DNA from: UBA9647 sp049522195
Lineage (GTDB): Bacteria; Bacteroidota; Ignavibacteria; UBA10030
Assembly (NCBI GenBank): GCA_049522195.1
Contig: JBEKOB010000039.1
Span: 1 to 35,798 of the forward strand
DNA: 35,798 nucleotides
Reading direction: 5' to 3'
The translations under genes and the position numbers were made by a program. Below are positions 25,086 to 34,520 of this stretch, piece after piece (the first letter of the stretch is position 1; each line of letters begins with the position of its first letter). The notes below the pieces were generated by a model. That model did no database searches. It saw only the letters and a list, made by a program, of their open reading frames with translations, and was not told the origin of the DNA.

Positions 25086-26899
25086 CGAGAACAAAGAGCA
25101 TAGTGTCCATTCTGTCTGCACTTCTGATGATTTGCGCAGGCGTTACTCCGCTGAAAGCTCAAACCGCGGGAACACAATTTGAGCAACGCAGGCAGCGTCT
25201 TCTGGATGTTGTCAGCCAGGAGAGGGACCGTGGATTCTTCACCGTGACTGCGAAGTTCATCACGGGCCGGGACAAAGAGTGGGCGCTGGCGATGCTCGAT
25301 TCTCTGACAACGGATGAGAGCATCGGCGGGATGTTCTACTCCTATACAGCTATTGGAACGTACCTGCGCCTTCAGGACCAGCTGCCGGATTCGCTGAAGC
25401 AGAAAATTCGACAAGCATACCGCGAGCGTACAATGTACCGCGGCGACACGGAGAATCACTGGGTGATGTATTACACCGGACTCTACCTGGCCTCACAAAC
25501 ATGGCCCAATGAAAACCGGTCTCAATGGTTCAACGGAAAAAGCTCCACTGAGAATTTCAAGGAAGCTGAAGGCTGGCTAAAACGCTGGATGAACATCACC
25601 TCGACAATCGGTCAGGGGGAATTCGACTCTCCGACGTATTTCATCGTGTTCATGACGCCGATGCTGACGCTTTATGAATATGCAAAAGACCCGGTGATGA
25701 AGAGAAAAGCCCAGATGATGGTTGACCTGCTGTTCGCCGATTATGCGGTCGATCATCTCGGAGGAAATTACTGTGGCGGACATGCCCGTGACTATCCTGA
25801 AGACATTATCAATCCATTGTCGGCACCGGCTGCCCTGTGGGCCTGGCTCTACTTCGGTGAGCCCAAAACCGAGCTCTGGAGTGAAACCCGCTACCATCCC
25901 CGATACAGAGGAGGATGGGAAACTGTCTTCGGCGCCGTGTCCTCTTATCGATTACCGGAAGTTATTTACGGGATTGCGACAGACCGTTCGAAGCCGTACG
26001 TCGAAACAGAGACCAAGCGCGTGCGGAATGTTATCCGATTCGGACTGGACAAGAATCCCCCCGTTTATAAATATATGTATATGACCGGATTGTATGCTCT
26101 TGGTTCGCTGCAGGGTGGGATCCTTCAGCCGATCCAGCAGCACACGTGGGATATCACGTACATTTCTGATAAGACGAACAACACCATCTTCACCCTGCAT
26201 CCGTTTTATTCTGGCAAGGAGCTGGCGATGTTCTTCCCCGAGGAACAGAAATTTCTCTCGGATGAAGTAAACCGTTATCATCTCGTGTATACTGATCCGA
26301 ACAAGTGGAACTCGAGCTCTCCCTACGAACAGACATTTCAGCACAAGAACGCCATCATCATCCTCTATAATATTGACAAGGAAGCGCACCAGTCACACAT
26401 CGACGGCTTTTTCCCGAAAACTCTCGACGAGCGAACAGAAGATCCGTCTGGATGGATTTTCTGCCGGGCGGGATCAGTTTATGTCGCGTTTTTTCCCCTA
26501 AAGTCTTATGAATGGATTGAAGAGAAGGTGAACTGGCGGTGGCGGAGCACTGTGCTCAAAAATGGTGTTGTTGCAGAGGTTGGGTCGTCCGATGAGGATG
26601 GCTCGTTTGGGGAATTTCAGAAGCGAATCATCAGGTCGAAGCCCGCCTTGAACGAAGACGAGAAGACGCTTATGGTCCAATACCGGACGCGTACTGGCGA
26701 CGAGATGAAGTTTACGTTTGGCGGTGAACGGATACTCAACGGGAAAAAGTTGGATTTCAATACGTACAAATTATTCAACGGTCCATTCATTCAAAGCGAG
26801 CGAGGCAGCGGCGTTGTGAAGATGCTCTTCCATCGTAAGGTGCGTGAGCTCGATTTTAACAAGGTGACAATTAGAGAGTGGAAACTGTCAAATCAGTAA
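25082..26899 (+). CDS. Secreted toroid-like protein of unassigned family, paralogue 1 (candidate polysaccharide lyase)
   Basis: The 605-residue protein has a Sec signal (cleavage probably after PLKA). The first about 400 residues appear helical with dense aromatic and acidic motifs: YRGDTENHW (119-127), WFNGKSSTEN (149-158), TIGQGEFDSPTY (175-186), SYRLPEVIY, KRVRNVIRFG and GSLQGGILQPIQQHTW. The last about 200 residues look like a beta-sandwich, with DPSGWIFCRAG. Toroid plus beta-sandwich is the architecture of many polysaccharide lyases, but I cannot match a PL family and call the activity a hypothesis. The downstream paralogue at 28981 shares all these motifs. The start overlaps the propeller stop, and the next propeller starts inside its 3' end, so three genes are coupled. 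Confidence 0.75.
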   Translation: MTRTKSIVSILSALLMICAGVTPLKAQTAGTQFEQRRQRLLDVVSQERDRGFFTVTAKFITGRDKEWALAMLDSLTTDESIGGMFYSYTAIGTYLRLQDQLPDSLKQKIRQAYRERTMYRGDTENHWVMYYTGLYLASQTWPNENRSQWFNGKSSTENFKEAEGWLKRWMNITSTIGQGEFDSPTYFIVFMTPMLTLYEYAKDPVMKRKAQMMVDLLFADYAVDHLGGNYCGGHARDYPEDIINPLSAPAALWAWLYFGEPKTELWSETRYHPRYRGGWETVFGAVSSYRLPEVIYGIATDRSKPYVETETKRVRNVIRFGLDKNPPVYKYMYMTGLYALGSLQGGILQPIQQHTWDITYISDKTNNTIFTLHPFYSGKELAMFFPEEQKFLSDEVNRYHLVYTDPNKWNSSSPYEQTFQHKNAIIILYNIDKEAHQSHIDGFFPKTLDERTEDPSGWIFCRAGSVYVAFFPLKSYEWIEEKVNWRWRSTVLKNGVVAEVGSSDEDGSFGEFQKRIIRSKPALNEDEKTLMVQYRTRTGDEMKFTFGGERILNGKKLDFNTYKLFNGPFIQSERGSGVVKMLFHRKVRELDFNKVTIREWKLSNQ

Positions 26900-27900
26900 T
26901 ACTGTTTATGGTTGCGCTGCTTCTTGGCGGTGCAACGACTCCGGGTGTCACTGTGGAGCACAACGGCCAGCCGAAGGATAAGAACCTCTATGCTGCCGTG
27001 TTCTTGAACCGGGGACAGGTCACCAGTGGTGGGACGCGCACTGTGGGGTTTTTCAGGCGCACACCGGGTGATACAATGTGGACGAACATGTACCAACCGA
27101 ATCTCCTTACGTTCGGCATGGCAATCTGGCAGAAGGGGGCGACGCTTCGCCGGTATCTGTGCATGGGAAACGGACTGCATCGCTCTGACGATAATGGGCA
27201 CACGTGGCGTGTTCTCACCGATTGGCACACAGAAGAAGTTCTCTCGGTCGCGCTCGATCCGCGTGATTCAGCACGTATCTATATTGCTACTCCGTTCGGT
27301 GTGTTCATATCGACGGATGATGGGGCTCACTGGGCAAGGAAAATGCAGGGGATGAAGAAATGGTTCGTAAAGAGACTGCTGTTAGATAAGTCTGATCCAA
27401 ACATCATCTACGCTGCCGGTGAAGATGACCTGTATCAGTCGACCGACCGGGGTGAACACTGGAAACCGTTGCGCGTCGGGGCTCCTCTTATCGAAGCTGT
27501 CATCCAGCTCCCCTCGGATTCTAAACGGTTGCTTGTCGGAACCGAGGACAATGGTGTCCGCGTGACCACCGACGGAGGCAAGACGTGGAGGGAAGGCAAG
27601 GGCCTGCCGATGAACGCGTGTTACGGCCTCTGTGCTTCATCCGACGGGCAGACGGTGTATACGGGGGGATTCAAAACGGGCTTATGGAAAAGCACTGATG
27701 GCGGGCTTTCCTGGAGTCTCCTCTGGCAGAATTCCGATATCGAGGCGATTTTCACGATCTTTGTTCATCCTGATGATCCTCTCCATTTGTTGGTTGGTAC
27801 GAGCGGGCAAGGGATCTATGAATCACTTGACGGTGGCAAAACCTGGCTGTATGCCGGTTTGAGGGGATGCCATGTGAAACAGATCGATCTCTATCCCTGA
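26878..27900 (+). CDS. Secreted Asp-box (BNR) beta-propeller, copy 2, GTG start
   Basis: The 340-residue protein has a signal (VKSVILFMVALLLGGATTPG). Six clear Asp-boxes (SDDNGHTW, STDDGAHW, STDRGEHW, TTDGGKTW, STDGGLSW, SLDGGKTW) and one degenerate first blade (TPGDTMW) indicate seven blades. It shares GNGLHRSDDNG, the W-x3-E-V-L segment (W116, E120) and ATPFGVF with the other two propellers. The GTG at 26878 overlaps the upstream gene by 22 bases and gives a complete signal peptide. ATG 26908 would lose most of the charged lead. The three propellers differ enough to reflect old duplications. Function is not known. It may bind or cleave the glycan attacked by the neighbouring toroid proteins. 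Confidence 0.82.
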   Translation: METVKSVILFMVALLLGGATTPGVTVEHNGQPKDKNLYAAVFLNRGQVTSGGTRTVGFFRRTPGDTMWTNMYQPNLLTFGMAIWQKGATLRRYLCMGNGLHRSDDNGHTWRVLTDWHTEEVLSVALDPRDSARIYIATPFGVFISTDDGAHWARKMQGMKKWFVKRLLLDKSDPNIIYAAGEDDLYQSTDRGEHWKPLRVGAPLIEAVIQLPSDSKRLLVGTEDNGVRVTTDGGKTWREGKGLPMNACYGLCASSDGQTVYTGGFKTGLWKSTDGGLSWSLLWQNSDIEAIFTIFVHPDDPLHLLVGTSGQGIYESLDGGKTWLYAGLRGCHVKQIDLYP

Positions 27901-27956
27901 TCGAGCTGCGTTGCAGTAACGGGGGATACAAACTCTTACGTCATTTCAGGTGTCGA

Positions 27957-28964
27957 ATGAAATCTCATACTGTGTTCATGTTTTTCTGTGTGCTGTTCCT
28001 TGCTGTCTTTTCGACGCTCCGTGCGCAGCAATCTACCGTGTATGCATCGGTCCTTTCCACGAAACTGTTTGTTGTCGGAGCTGCAAATCCCGAAACAGGG
28101 CTGTATATGCAGCAGCCGAGCGAAGACACCGTGTGGCACCACCTTGGACCGGGAACCATCAGGGATTTTGGTGTCGCAGTGCACGCACCTTCCCGGGGTC
28201 AGGTGCTCTGCCTTGCATCCGGAAACGGCGTTCATCGATCAACCGACGGCGGCAAGACATGGAAAATCACGACCGGCTGGCAGATCACAGAAGTGCTGTG
28301 TGTCATCATTGACAGCCGCGATCCAAACATCATGTTCTGCGGTACCCCATACGGAGTTTTTCGATCGATCGATGGAGGATCAACATGGACGGAGTGCAAC
28401 AACGGCATTAAGGAGAAATTCACCTCGTCGGTCATTATCGATTACACGAATCCATCCGTGGTCTACTGTGGAACGGAAGACGGCGTCTACAGAAGCGACA
28501 ACAGAGGGGATACGTGGAAACGCACCGGTCTGAGTGTCGGTGGAGTGCGCGTTGTCGTGCAGAGTCCACAGGATGCGAAGATGCTGGTCGCTGGGACGGA
28601 TGACTACGGCATTTACATTACACGCAACGGAGGGCAGTATTGGGAAAAGAGCGAAGCCGGACTGGACCATCAGACTTTTTACACAATCGTATTCGATCCG
28701 TCCAATCCCCAGGTTCTGTATGCAGGGGGGTATGTGACCGGCGTCTACAAATCGACTGACGGGGGAACAAGCTGGAAGCGTAAGAACAACGGCCTGTCCG
28801 TTCTGAACATCCATTCGATTGCTGTCGATCCGACGAACAGCAGCCGGGTATTTGCAGGGTCGATGTGGGGGGGCGTGTACCGATCGGATAACAGCGGCGA
28901 CACCTGGAAATATGCGGGATTGAGCGGCTCACAGGTGTGGCAGATTCTTGTTGAACCTTTCTAA
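27957..28964 (+). CDS. Secreted Asp-box (BNR) beta-propeller, copy 3
   Basis: The 335-residue protein has a Sec signal (MKSHTVFMFFCVLFLAVFSTLRA, then QQ). It has a degenerate first blade (PSEDTVWHHL) and six Asp-boxes: STDGGKTW, SIDGGSTW, SDNRGDTW, TRNGGQYW, STDGGTSW and SDNSGDTW. The shared segment is GNGVHRSTDGG with W108, E112 and then GTPYGVF. The open frame extends 30 codons upstream, but ATG 27957 starts the signal peptide and is preceded by AGG at 27948-27950. It directly follows copy 2, so two propellers sit between the two paralogous toroid genes. The next gene begins 16 bases after its stop. Confidence 0.85.
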   Translation: MKSHTVFMFFCVLFLAVFSTLRAQQSTVYASVLSTKLFVVGAANPETGLYMQQPSEDTVWHHLGPGTIRDFGVAVHAPSRGQVLCLASGNGVHRSTDGGKTWKITTGWQITEVLCVIIDSRDPNIMFCGTPYGVFRSIDGGSTWTECNNGIKEKFTSSVIIDYTNPSVVYCGTEDGVYRSDNRGDTWKRTGLSVGGVRVVVQSPQDAKMLVAGTDDYGIYITRNGGQYWEKSEAGLDHQTFYTIVFDPSNPQVLYAGGYVTGVYKSTDGGTSWKRKNNGLSVLNIHSIAVDPTNSSRVFAGSMWGGVYRSDNSGDTWKYAGLSGSQVWQILVEPF

Positions 28965-28980
28965 CGAGGAAACCTGAATA

Positions 28981-30801
28981 ATGAAACAAGTGACGTTCGT
29001 TCTGCTCCTGATCCTTGGCGTGTGTGCGGGGGCTTCTGCCCAGATGGTGAACCGTGAAACGTACCTCAAGGAGTTCGAGAAACGCGCGGCGTTCGTGACA
29101 TCCATTTACGATACGATCCAGGCACCGGGGTATTATCAGATTGCTGTGCGGTACGCGCACAACAAGGAGATCGCCGTTGCCGACAGGATGTTCAAGGAAC
29201 TGCTGCGCGACCCACGCGGGGACATGTTCTGGATGATTCCATGCATTGGTGCGTATCTTGTCGGAAAGGACAAGATGTCGGAGGAAACCCGGGCCATCGT
29301 CCGCAACGCGTGGAAAACATACGCGCCCTACCGCGGGGATACCGAAAATCACTGGTGCATGTATTATTCCTCTCTCTATCTTGCGGCAGAACAATGGCCA
29401 AACCTGCCCGGGACCGAGTGGTACAACGGAAAGTCCTCGGAGGAGAACCGCCAGGAGGCACGCGACTATCTCATTCACTGGATAAAGATCACGACAACGA
29501 TCGGCCAGGGGGAATATGATTCGCCCGATTACTTCCCGGAGTACGCGATGCCGATGTTCCTGCTCTCCGAGTTCGCGAAGGATCCCGAGATGAAAACCCG
29601 CGGGACGATGATGGTTGATTTCATCTTCGCCGATTTTGCGACGGAGCATCTCGACGGACAATACATCGGTGGATACAGCCGGATTTATCAGCCGGCGGTC
29701 TTCAAGCCGCTTCTCTCGGGAGCATCTCAGTTCGCATATTTGTATTTGGGGACCGGTGAGCCGACCAACTCCGGTTGGGTTGTCCTGCCGGCTCTCACCT
29801 CCTATCGTCTGCCCGAAATCATTTACGACATCGCTCTCGATCGGAGCAAGCCATACGTTGAAAAAGAGCGCAAACGAGTCCGAAATGTCATCCGGTTTGG
29901 CACCGAAAAGAATCCCCCCGTATACAAATATTCCTATATCACGAAGGATTATGGGATTGGATCTCTCCAGGGGGGCATTTTGCAGCCAATTCAGCAACAT
30001 ACGTGGGGAGTCCGCTATCTCTATGGGCGTCCCTATACTACCATTTTCGGTCTGCACCCATATTGGTCGGGTTGGGAAGTCGGGATGTTCTTCCCCGAAG
30101 AAGTAAAGACGCTCATTGCCGATGTCGTTGCGTCGAAGGGCACATATAACAATCCCGACAAATGGACCGGTGGTTCTCCATTTGAACGCACCTTCCAGCA
30201 GAAGAATACACTTATCGTTCTCTATGATATCAAGCCCGGCACCACGGCGGAACATATTGATGGATTCTTCCCGCGCAACCTTGAAGAGCGTATTGTCGAT
30301 CCTTCCGGCTGGATCATCTGCAAAGCGGGGGATACCTATGTTGGCTGGTATCCACTGCAGGAATATGAGTGGAAGGAAGAGTTCGAGGCTCAGGCCAATT
30401 CGCTGAACGCTATCAGTCGCCCACAGATGGAGCGTGTGAAGGAAACCGGGAACTGGCGCCTGCGCAGCTACAAGCTGCAGAATGGCTACGTAGTTGAAGT
30501 GAGATCAAAGGACGAAATCGGATCCTTCGATCACTTCAAGGCGGAACTCAAGTCCCACATTCCGAAAGCAACGCTGATACCCGGCTCTGTCTCCGTTCGC
30601 TACACGACGCTCGGCAGCGACAAGATGGAATTCGTGTTCCCCGACAAACGTGCGCTGAACGGGAAACCGGTTGATCTGACCAAGACGAAGCTTTTTGACG
30701 GACCGTTCCTGAGCGCCGACGTCGGGAGTGAGAAGCTGACGATCACCTACAAGACCAAAAAGCTGATCCTTGATTTCAAGGCAGCGAAAGCTATTGAATG
30801 A
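28981..30801 (+). CDS. Secreted toroid-like protein of unassigned family, paralogue 2 (candidate polysaccharide lyase)
   Basis: The 606-residue paralogue of the protein at 25082 has a clean Sec signal (cleavage after ASA). Conserved motifs are at matching positions: YRGDTENHW (117-125), WYNGKSSEEN (147-156), TIGQGEYDSPDY (173-184), SYRLPEIIYDIALDRSKPYV, KRVRNVIRFG, GSLQGGILQPIQQHTW and DPSGWIICKAG. The strict conservation of His, Asn, Glu and Tyr in the first three motifs, while flanking residues differ, suggests active-site residues. The family is unrecognised. A lyase fold is my inference from toroid plus beta-sandwich. GAGGAAA lies just before the ATG. A 545-codon open frame on the opposite strand (28618-30255) is a shadow. 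Confidence 0.75.
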   Translation: MKQVTFVLLLILGVCAGASAQMVNRETYLKEFEKRAAFVTSIYDTIQAPGYYQIAVRYAHNKEIAVADRMFKELLRDPRGDMFWMIPCIGAYLVGKDKMSEETRAIVRNAWKTYAPYRGDTENHWCMYYSSLYLAAEQWPNLPGTEWYNGKSSEENRQEARDYLIHWIKITTTIGQGEYDSPDYFPEYAMPMFLLSEFAKDPEMKTRGTMMVDFIFADFATEHLDGQYIGGYSRIYQPAVFKPLLSGASQFAYLYLGTGEPTNSGWVVLPALTSYRLPEIIYDIALDRSKPYVEKERKRVRNVIRFGTEKNPPVYKYSYITKDYGIGSLQGGILQPIQQHTWGVRYLYGRPYTTIFGLHPYWSGWEVGMFFPEEVKTLIADVVASKGTYNNPDKWTGGSPFERTFQQKNTLIVLYDIKPGTTAEHIDGFFPRNLEERIVDPSGWIICKAGDTYVGWYPLQEYEWKEEFEAQANSLNAISRPQMERVKETGNWRLRSYKLQNGYVVEVRSKDEIGSFDHFKAELKSHIPKATLIPGSVSVRYTTLGSDKMEFVFPDKRALNGKPVDLTKTKLFDGPFLSADVGSEKLTITYKTKKLILDFKAAKAIE

Positions 30802-30830
30802 ACCAAAGACATTGAAGAGCACGCCGAACC

Positions 30831-31772
30831 ATGAATCAGTCAAGACATCTTGATGTCGTTGTTGCCGGCTTGGCGCTGGCTGACATCATTGGCCGCCCGG
30901 TTGAATTCAGCCGACCGCCGAAGCGCGGCGCGCTGAAGCTTATTGACTCTGTGACATTGACCACAGGCGGCAACGTGTCGAACGTCGGCATCGATCTTGC
31001 CCGTCTCGGATTCAGGGTCGGAGCCATCACAAGGGTGGGGAATGACTCCATCGGAAGGTTCGTGACCCAGCATTACCGGACGTTCGGGATGGACACCGAG
31101 GGCGTCATCATTGATGCCAAGGCGCAGACCTCTGCGACGATTGTCGGTGTTGATGCTTCCGGCGAACGAACGTTTCTGCACACACGGGGATGCATGAAGA
31201 ATTTTCGGGCACACGACATTCTCTCCCGCATCCCGTTGATTCAAAAAGCCCCTATTTTTGCAATCGGTTATCTGGGACTGCTTCCGGAGACAGAAAAAGA
31301 ATTCAAGCATCTGTTTCGGACATTGAAGCATGAGACCTCAGTGAAAATCCTCCTCGACACTGCAGCCTCGCCACGCGTGACGGCAACGGAACTGAGAGGA
31401 TTTCTTCCATACGTCGACTATTTCATTCCCAGTTACGAAGAAGCGGTGATGATCACCGGGCATAAGACTCCGGAATCAATCGTTAAGGCGCTTCTCGACG
31501 CTGGTGCCCCCCACGTTGTCGGCGTGAAGCTTGCCGAGCGGGGATGCTATATCTCCGATGGGCGGCATGGTAAGATTGTGAAAGCGAAGCGCGTGAAAAA
31601 GGTTGTCGATGCCACAGGGGCGGGAGACGCATTTGTGGCGGGGTTCATTGCGGCAACCCTCAGAGGGCTCGATCCATTCGGTGCCGCCCGCGTTGCGAAT
31701 TCAGTGGCAGCAAGTTGTGTATCGGCTGTCGGTGCGTCAACTGCAATCAAAGCGCTGGACGAATACCTGTAG
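30831..31772 (+). CDS. PfkB-family carbohydrate kinase
   Basis: The 313-residue cytoplasmic ribokinase-fold enzyme has the PfkB N-terminal substrate element GGNVSNVGIDLARLG (46-60) and the C-terminal signature DATGAGDAFVAGF (260-272), with the catalytic base D266 and the anion hole formed by the GAGD loop. It transfers phosphate from ATP to a sugar hydroxyl. Candidates in this context are ribose, fructose, 2-keto-3-deoxygluconate or a deoxy-keto-inositol acid, none of which can be chosen by eye. It begins 29 bases after the last secreted gene and marks the return to intracellular enzymes. The aldolase at 34613 could cleave its phosphorylated product. Confidence 0.9.
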   Translation: MNQSRHLDVVVAGLALADIIGRPVEFSRPPKRGALKLIDSVTLTTGGNVSNVGIDLARLGFRVGAITRVGNDSIGRFVTQHYRTFGMDTEGVIIDAKAQTSATIVGVDASGERTFLHTRGCMKNFRAHDILSRIPLIQKAPIFAIGYLGLLPETEKEFKHLFRTLKHETSVKILLDTAASPRVTATELRGFLPYVDYFIPSYEEAVMITGHKTPESIVKALLDAGAPHVVGVKLAERGCYISDGRHGKIVKAKRVKKVVDATGAGDAFVAGFIAATLRGLDPFGAARVANSVAASCVSAVGASTAIKALDEYL

Positions 31773-31830
31773 TTGTCTGTAGTGCCGGCATAGTAGTAAA
31801 TCCCGTTTACGATCGTTTTCCTATGATGCT

Positions 31831-34512
31831 ATGAAACCAACGTATCACATTGTCTCCCATTCGCATTGGGATCGCGAATGGTACTTCCCGTTTGATCGAT
31901 TCCGGGCGATGCTCGTGGATATGATCGAAGACCTCTTTGAGCTCATGGAGAAAGATCCGGAATTCAGATCGTACACGCTCGACGGTCAAATGGCGGCTGT
32001 AATGGATTTTCTGGAGACACGCCCTGACCGGGCGGAGACCATTCGTCGGCTGGTGGAAGAGAAAAAGCTCTTCATCGGTCCTTGGTACATCCTGAACGAT
32101 GAGTTTCTTTCGAGCGGTGAATCCCATATACGGAATCTCTCCCTCGGCTTTCGTCTCGGCAAACACCTGGGCGGGGTGATGCGTGTTGGCTATATCCCGG
32201 ATCAGTTTGGCCACATTGCTCAAATGCCCCAGATCTTACAGGGCTTCGGCATTGATGTGGCGTTGATCTATCGCGGGTTCGGTGGCGAGCCAGGACAGGA
32301 ACCTTCCGAGTATTGGTGGGTAGGCCCGGATGGAACACGCGTCCTGATGCATCATTTGCCAAGAGACGGGTACAGTGCCGGATATTTCGCTTCAACAGAT
32401 GAGACCGTCATATTTCAAAAGTTTGATCGTCTGCGAAAAGAGCTGGATGGCCGGGCAACGACTTCACAACGACTCTTCTTCAACGGCGGCGACCACCATT
32501 GGCCCGACACAGAGGTTACGACTGCCCTGAGACAATTGCGGAAGCAGTACGATGCGGAATTCAGGCACAGCAATTTTCCTGATTTCTTCGCCGCAGTGAA
32601 AAACGAGCTTGGAGCGTCGGCTCCGTTGTCCCGGTTGGAAGGAGAAACTCGCTTTGGTTTTCGATATGCCTTTGCTGTTCTTGGCGGTGTGTTTTCAAGC
32701 CGGATGTATCTTAAGCAACTCAACTCCGAATGTGAAACTCTCCTGGAACGATACCTCGAGCCGTTGAATGTGCTGGCCGTGGCGGCAGGGTTCCGAAGCA
32801 GGACACCGCAGATCGAGCAGGCATGGAAGTACGTCATTCAGAATCAGGATCACGATGCAATCTGTGGGACCAGTGTAGACGAAGTTCACCGCGAAATGGC
32901 GGTGCGGTACAGCAAGGTGCGACAAATCGGTGAGCATGTCAGGGCAGAATGTCTTGGTCGGCTCCTGCCGTATGATGAGCACGAACATCACGACGACCGG
33001 TTTGTCTTCGTGTTCAATCCCTCTCCGTTCTCTCGCAGTGATGTTGTGCAGGCAGATGTTGAGTTTTTCCTGCAGGACATTGTGGTCGGTTTGAACCCCG
33101 AAGTCAAGGTGGATGAGAAACGCCCTCCGGTGAAGGGCTTCAAGCTCCTCAATGCGCGAGGAGCAGAGGCGCCGTATCAAGTACTCCAACGCAAAGAAGA
33201 TTTTGGTGTGACGTATTCGAAGCACGACTATCCCCATCAAACGCTTGTTGATCGTTTCTCAATTCTTCTCTCGGCGAATGATGTCCCTGCGTTAGGATGG
33301 AAAGGATTGAGGGTTGTCAGAACGGAGGAGATGCCCCGCTATCCGTCCGAAGTCCGCCTCGGTGACAGTTTCATCGAAAATGATTTTCTCAGGGTGGAAG
33401 CCGCCCAGAGTGGCACAATTCGTCTCATCGACAAATCGACAGGGCTGAAGTATGAGAGAATCAACTTCTTCGAAGACTCCGGAGACGTTGGTGACGAATA
33501 CAATTATTCTTACCCGGAGCGCGATGAATGGATTTTGTCGGATCAGCGCCGCGTGCAGGTGACCGTTGCGGAGAATGGTCCGCTGAGGGGGGCGCTCAGA
33601 ATCGATCACCGGATGATGGTGCCGGTGTCAGCATCGCAGGATGAGAAATCCCGCTCTGCCGAGAAGGGCGAGCTTCACATTTCTACAATACTGGCAATGA
33701 CACGATTCTCGAAACGGGTTGATATCACGACGACCGTCTACAACACAATCAAGGATCATCGTCTCAGAGCGCTGTTTGACACCGGTATGAAAACGAACGA
33801 GTCGTTCGCAGATACTCCCTTTGCTGTCGTGAAGCGAAAACACCAGAACTACGACACAACTCAGTTCTCCATCGAGCAACCGGCAATGGTCGCTCCGATG
33901 AAGCGGTTTGTGACTCTGCGGGACGAACAGAAGAGCTTCACGCTGATCGTCAAAGGGTTGCCGGAATATGAGCTCAAACTCGATCAACCGGGTGTGCTGG
34001 CGTTGACACTGCTCCGTTGCGTGGGAAAGCTCTCAGGCAGAGATCTCATCACACGCCCTGGCGGGGCAGCCGGCTGGTGGAACGAAACTCCAGAAGCCCA
34101 ATGCCCTGGAAAACACACGTTCGAGTACTCGGTATTGCCAGGTTCAGCGCAGGATGCCTCAGACTGGTCTTCGATCCTGAAAGAGGTTGAACTTTTTACG
34201 GTTCCTCCACTCACCGTGAACCGGAAGAATGATCAATCGGTTCTTGAACAGAGCTTTCTTTCGATTACTCCCGACTCGCTGACGCTTTCTACCCTGAAGG
34301 TAGCAGATGAGCAGAAAGGGTTTGTGCTTCGCGTCAGTAATCCGGTCGATCGAACGGTCGAAGGATTGATTCACTTCGCTATGCCTATCAAAGAAGCCTT
34401 CAGGGCAAAAATGAATGAGGAGGTTACAGAAGCTCTCGCCATTTCAAACGATCACGACATAGGCCTTTCAGTGAAACCATTCGAGGTCGTCACGCTGATA
34501 GTGAGCCTGTGA
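31831..34512 (+). CDS. GH38 alpha-mannosidase
   Basis: The 893-residue protein has the GH38 signature: zinc ligands in SHSHWDREW (H12, D14), the nucleophile Asp in GYIPDQFGHIAQMP (D124), GGDHHWPD and the HDAICGTSVDEVHREM segment. A three-helix and large beta-sandwich C-terminal half follows. Length and order match bacterial MngB-like enzymes, which release alpha-linked mannose or 2-O-mannosylglycerate sugars. No signal peptide is visible, so it probably acts on imported oligosaccharides. It is the only gene here whose sugar specificity (mannose) is reasonably firm. There is no obvious Shine-Dalgarno before ATG 31831. A heptanucleotide repeat array begins 9 bases after its stop. Confidence 0.93.
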   Translation: MKPTYHIVSHSHWDREWYFPFDRFRAMLVDMIEDLFELMEKDPEFRSYTLDGQMAAVMDFLETRPDRAETIRRLVEEKKLFIGPWYILNDEFLSSGESHIRNLSLGFRLGKHLGGVMRVGYIPDQFGHIAQMPQILQGFGIDVALIYRGFGGEPGQEPSEYWWVGPDGTRVLMHHLPRDGYSAGYFASTDETVIFQKFDRLRKELDGRATTSQRLFFNGGDHHWPDTEVTTALRQLRKQYDAEFRHSNFPDFFAAVKNELGASAPLSRLEGETRFGFRYAFAVLGGVFSSRMYLKQLNSECETLLERYLEPLNVLAVAAGFRSRTPQIEQAWKYVIQNQDHDAICGTSVDEVHREMAVRYSKVRQIGEHVRAECLGRLLPYDEHEHHDDRFVFVFNPSPFSRSDVVQADVEFFLQDIVVGLNPEVKVDEKRPPVKGFKLLNARGAEAPYQVLQRKEDFGVTYSKHDYPHQTLVDRFSILLSANDVPALGWKGLRVVRTEEMPRYPSEVRLGDSFIENDFLRVEAAQSGTIRLIDKSTGLKYERINFFEDSGDVGDEYNYSYPERDEWILSDQRRVQVTVAENGPLRGALRIDHRMMVPVSASQDEKSRSAEKGELHISTILAMTRFSKRVDITTTVYNTIKDHRLRALFDTGMKTNESFADTPFAVVKRKHQNYDTTQFSIEQPAMVAPMKRFVTLRDEQKSFTLIVKGLPEYELKLDQPGVLALTLLRCVGKLSGRDLITRPGGAAGWWNETPEAQCPGKHTFEYSVLPGSAQDASDWSSILKEVELFTVPPLTVNRKNDQSVLEQSFLSITPDSLTLSTLKVADEQKGFVLRVSNPVDRTVEGLIHFAMPIKEAFRAKMNEEVTEALAISNDHDIGLSVKPFEVVTLIVSL

Positions 34513-34520
34513 GAGCGTGG

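Noticed and set aside
28618..30255. 545-codon open frame on the minus strand
   Set aside because: It lies opposite the signal-peptide-bearing toroid gene and the end of propeller copy 3, both with strong family conservation. Its protein is Arg/Pro/His-rich and shows no recognisable domain, so it is an antisense shadow.
31773..31830. Promoter or hairpin before the alpha-mannosidase
   Set aside because: Only a short TGCCGGCA palindrome is seen. No -35/-10 pair or stem-loop is convincing.
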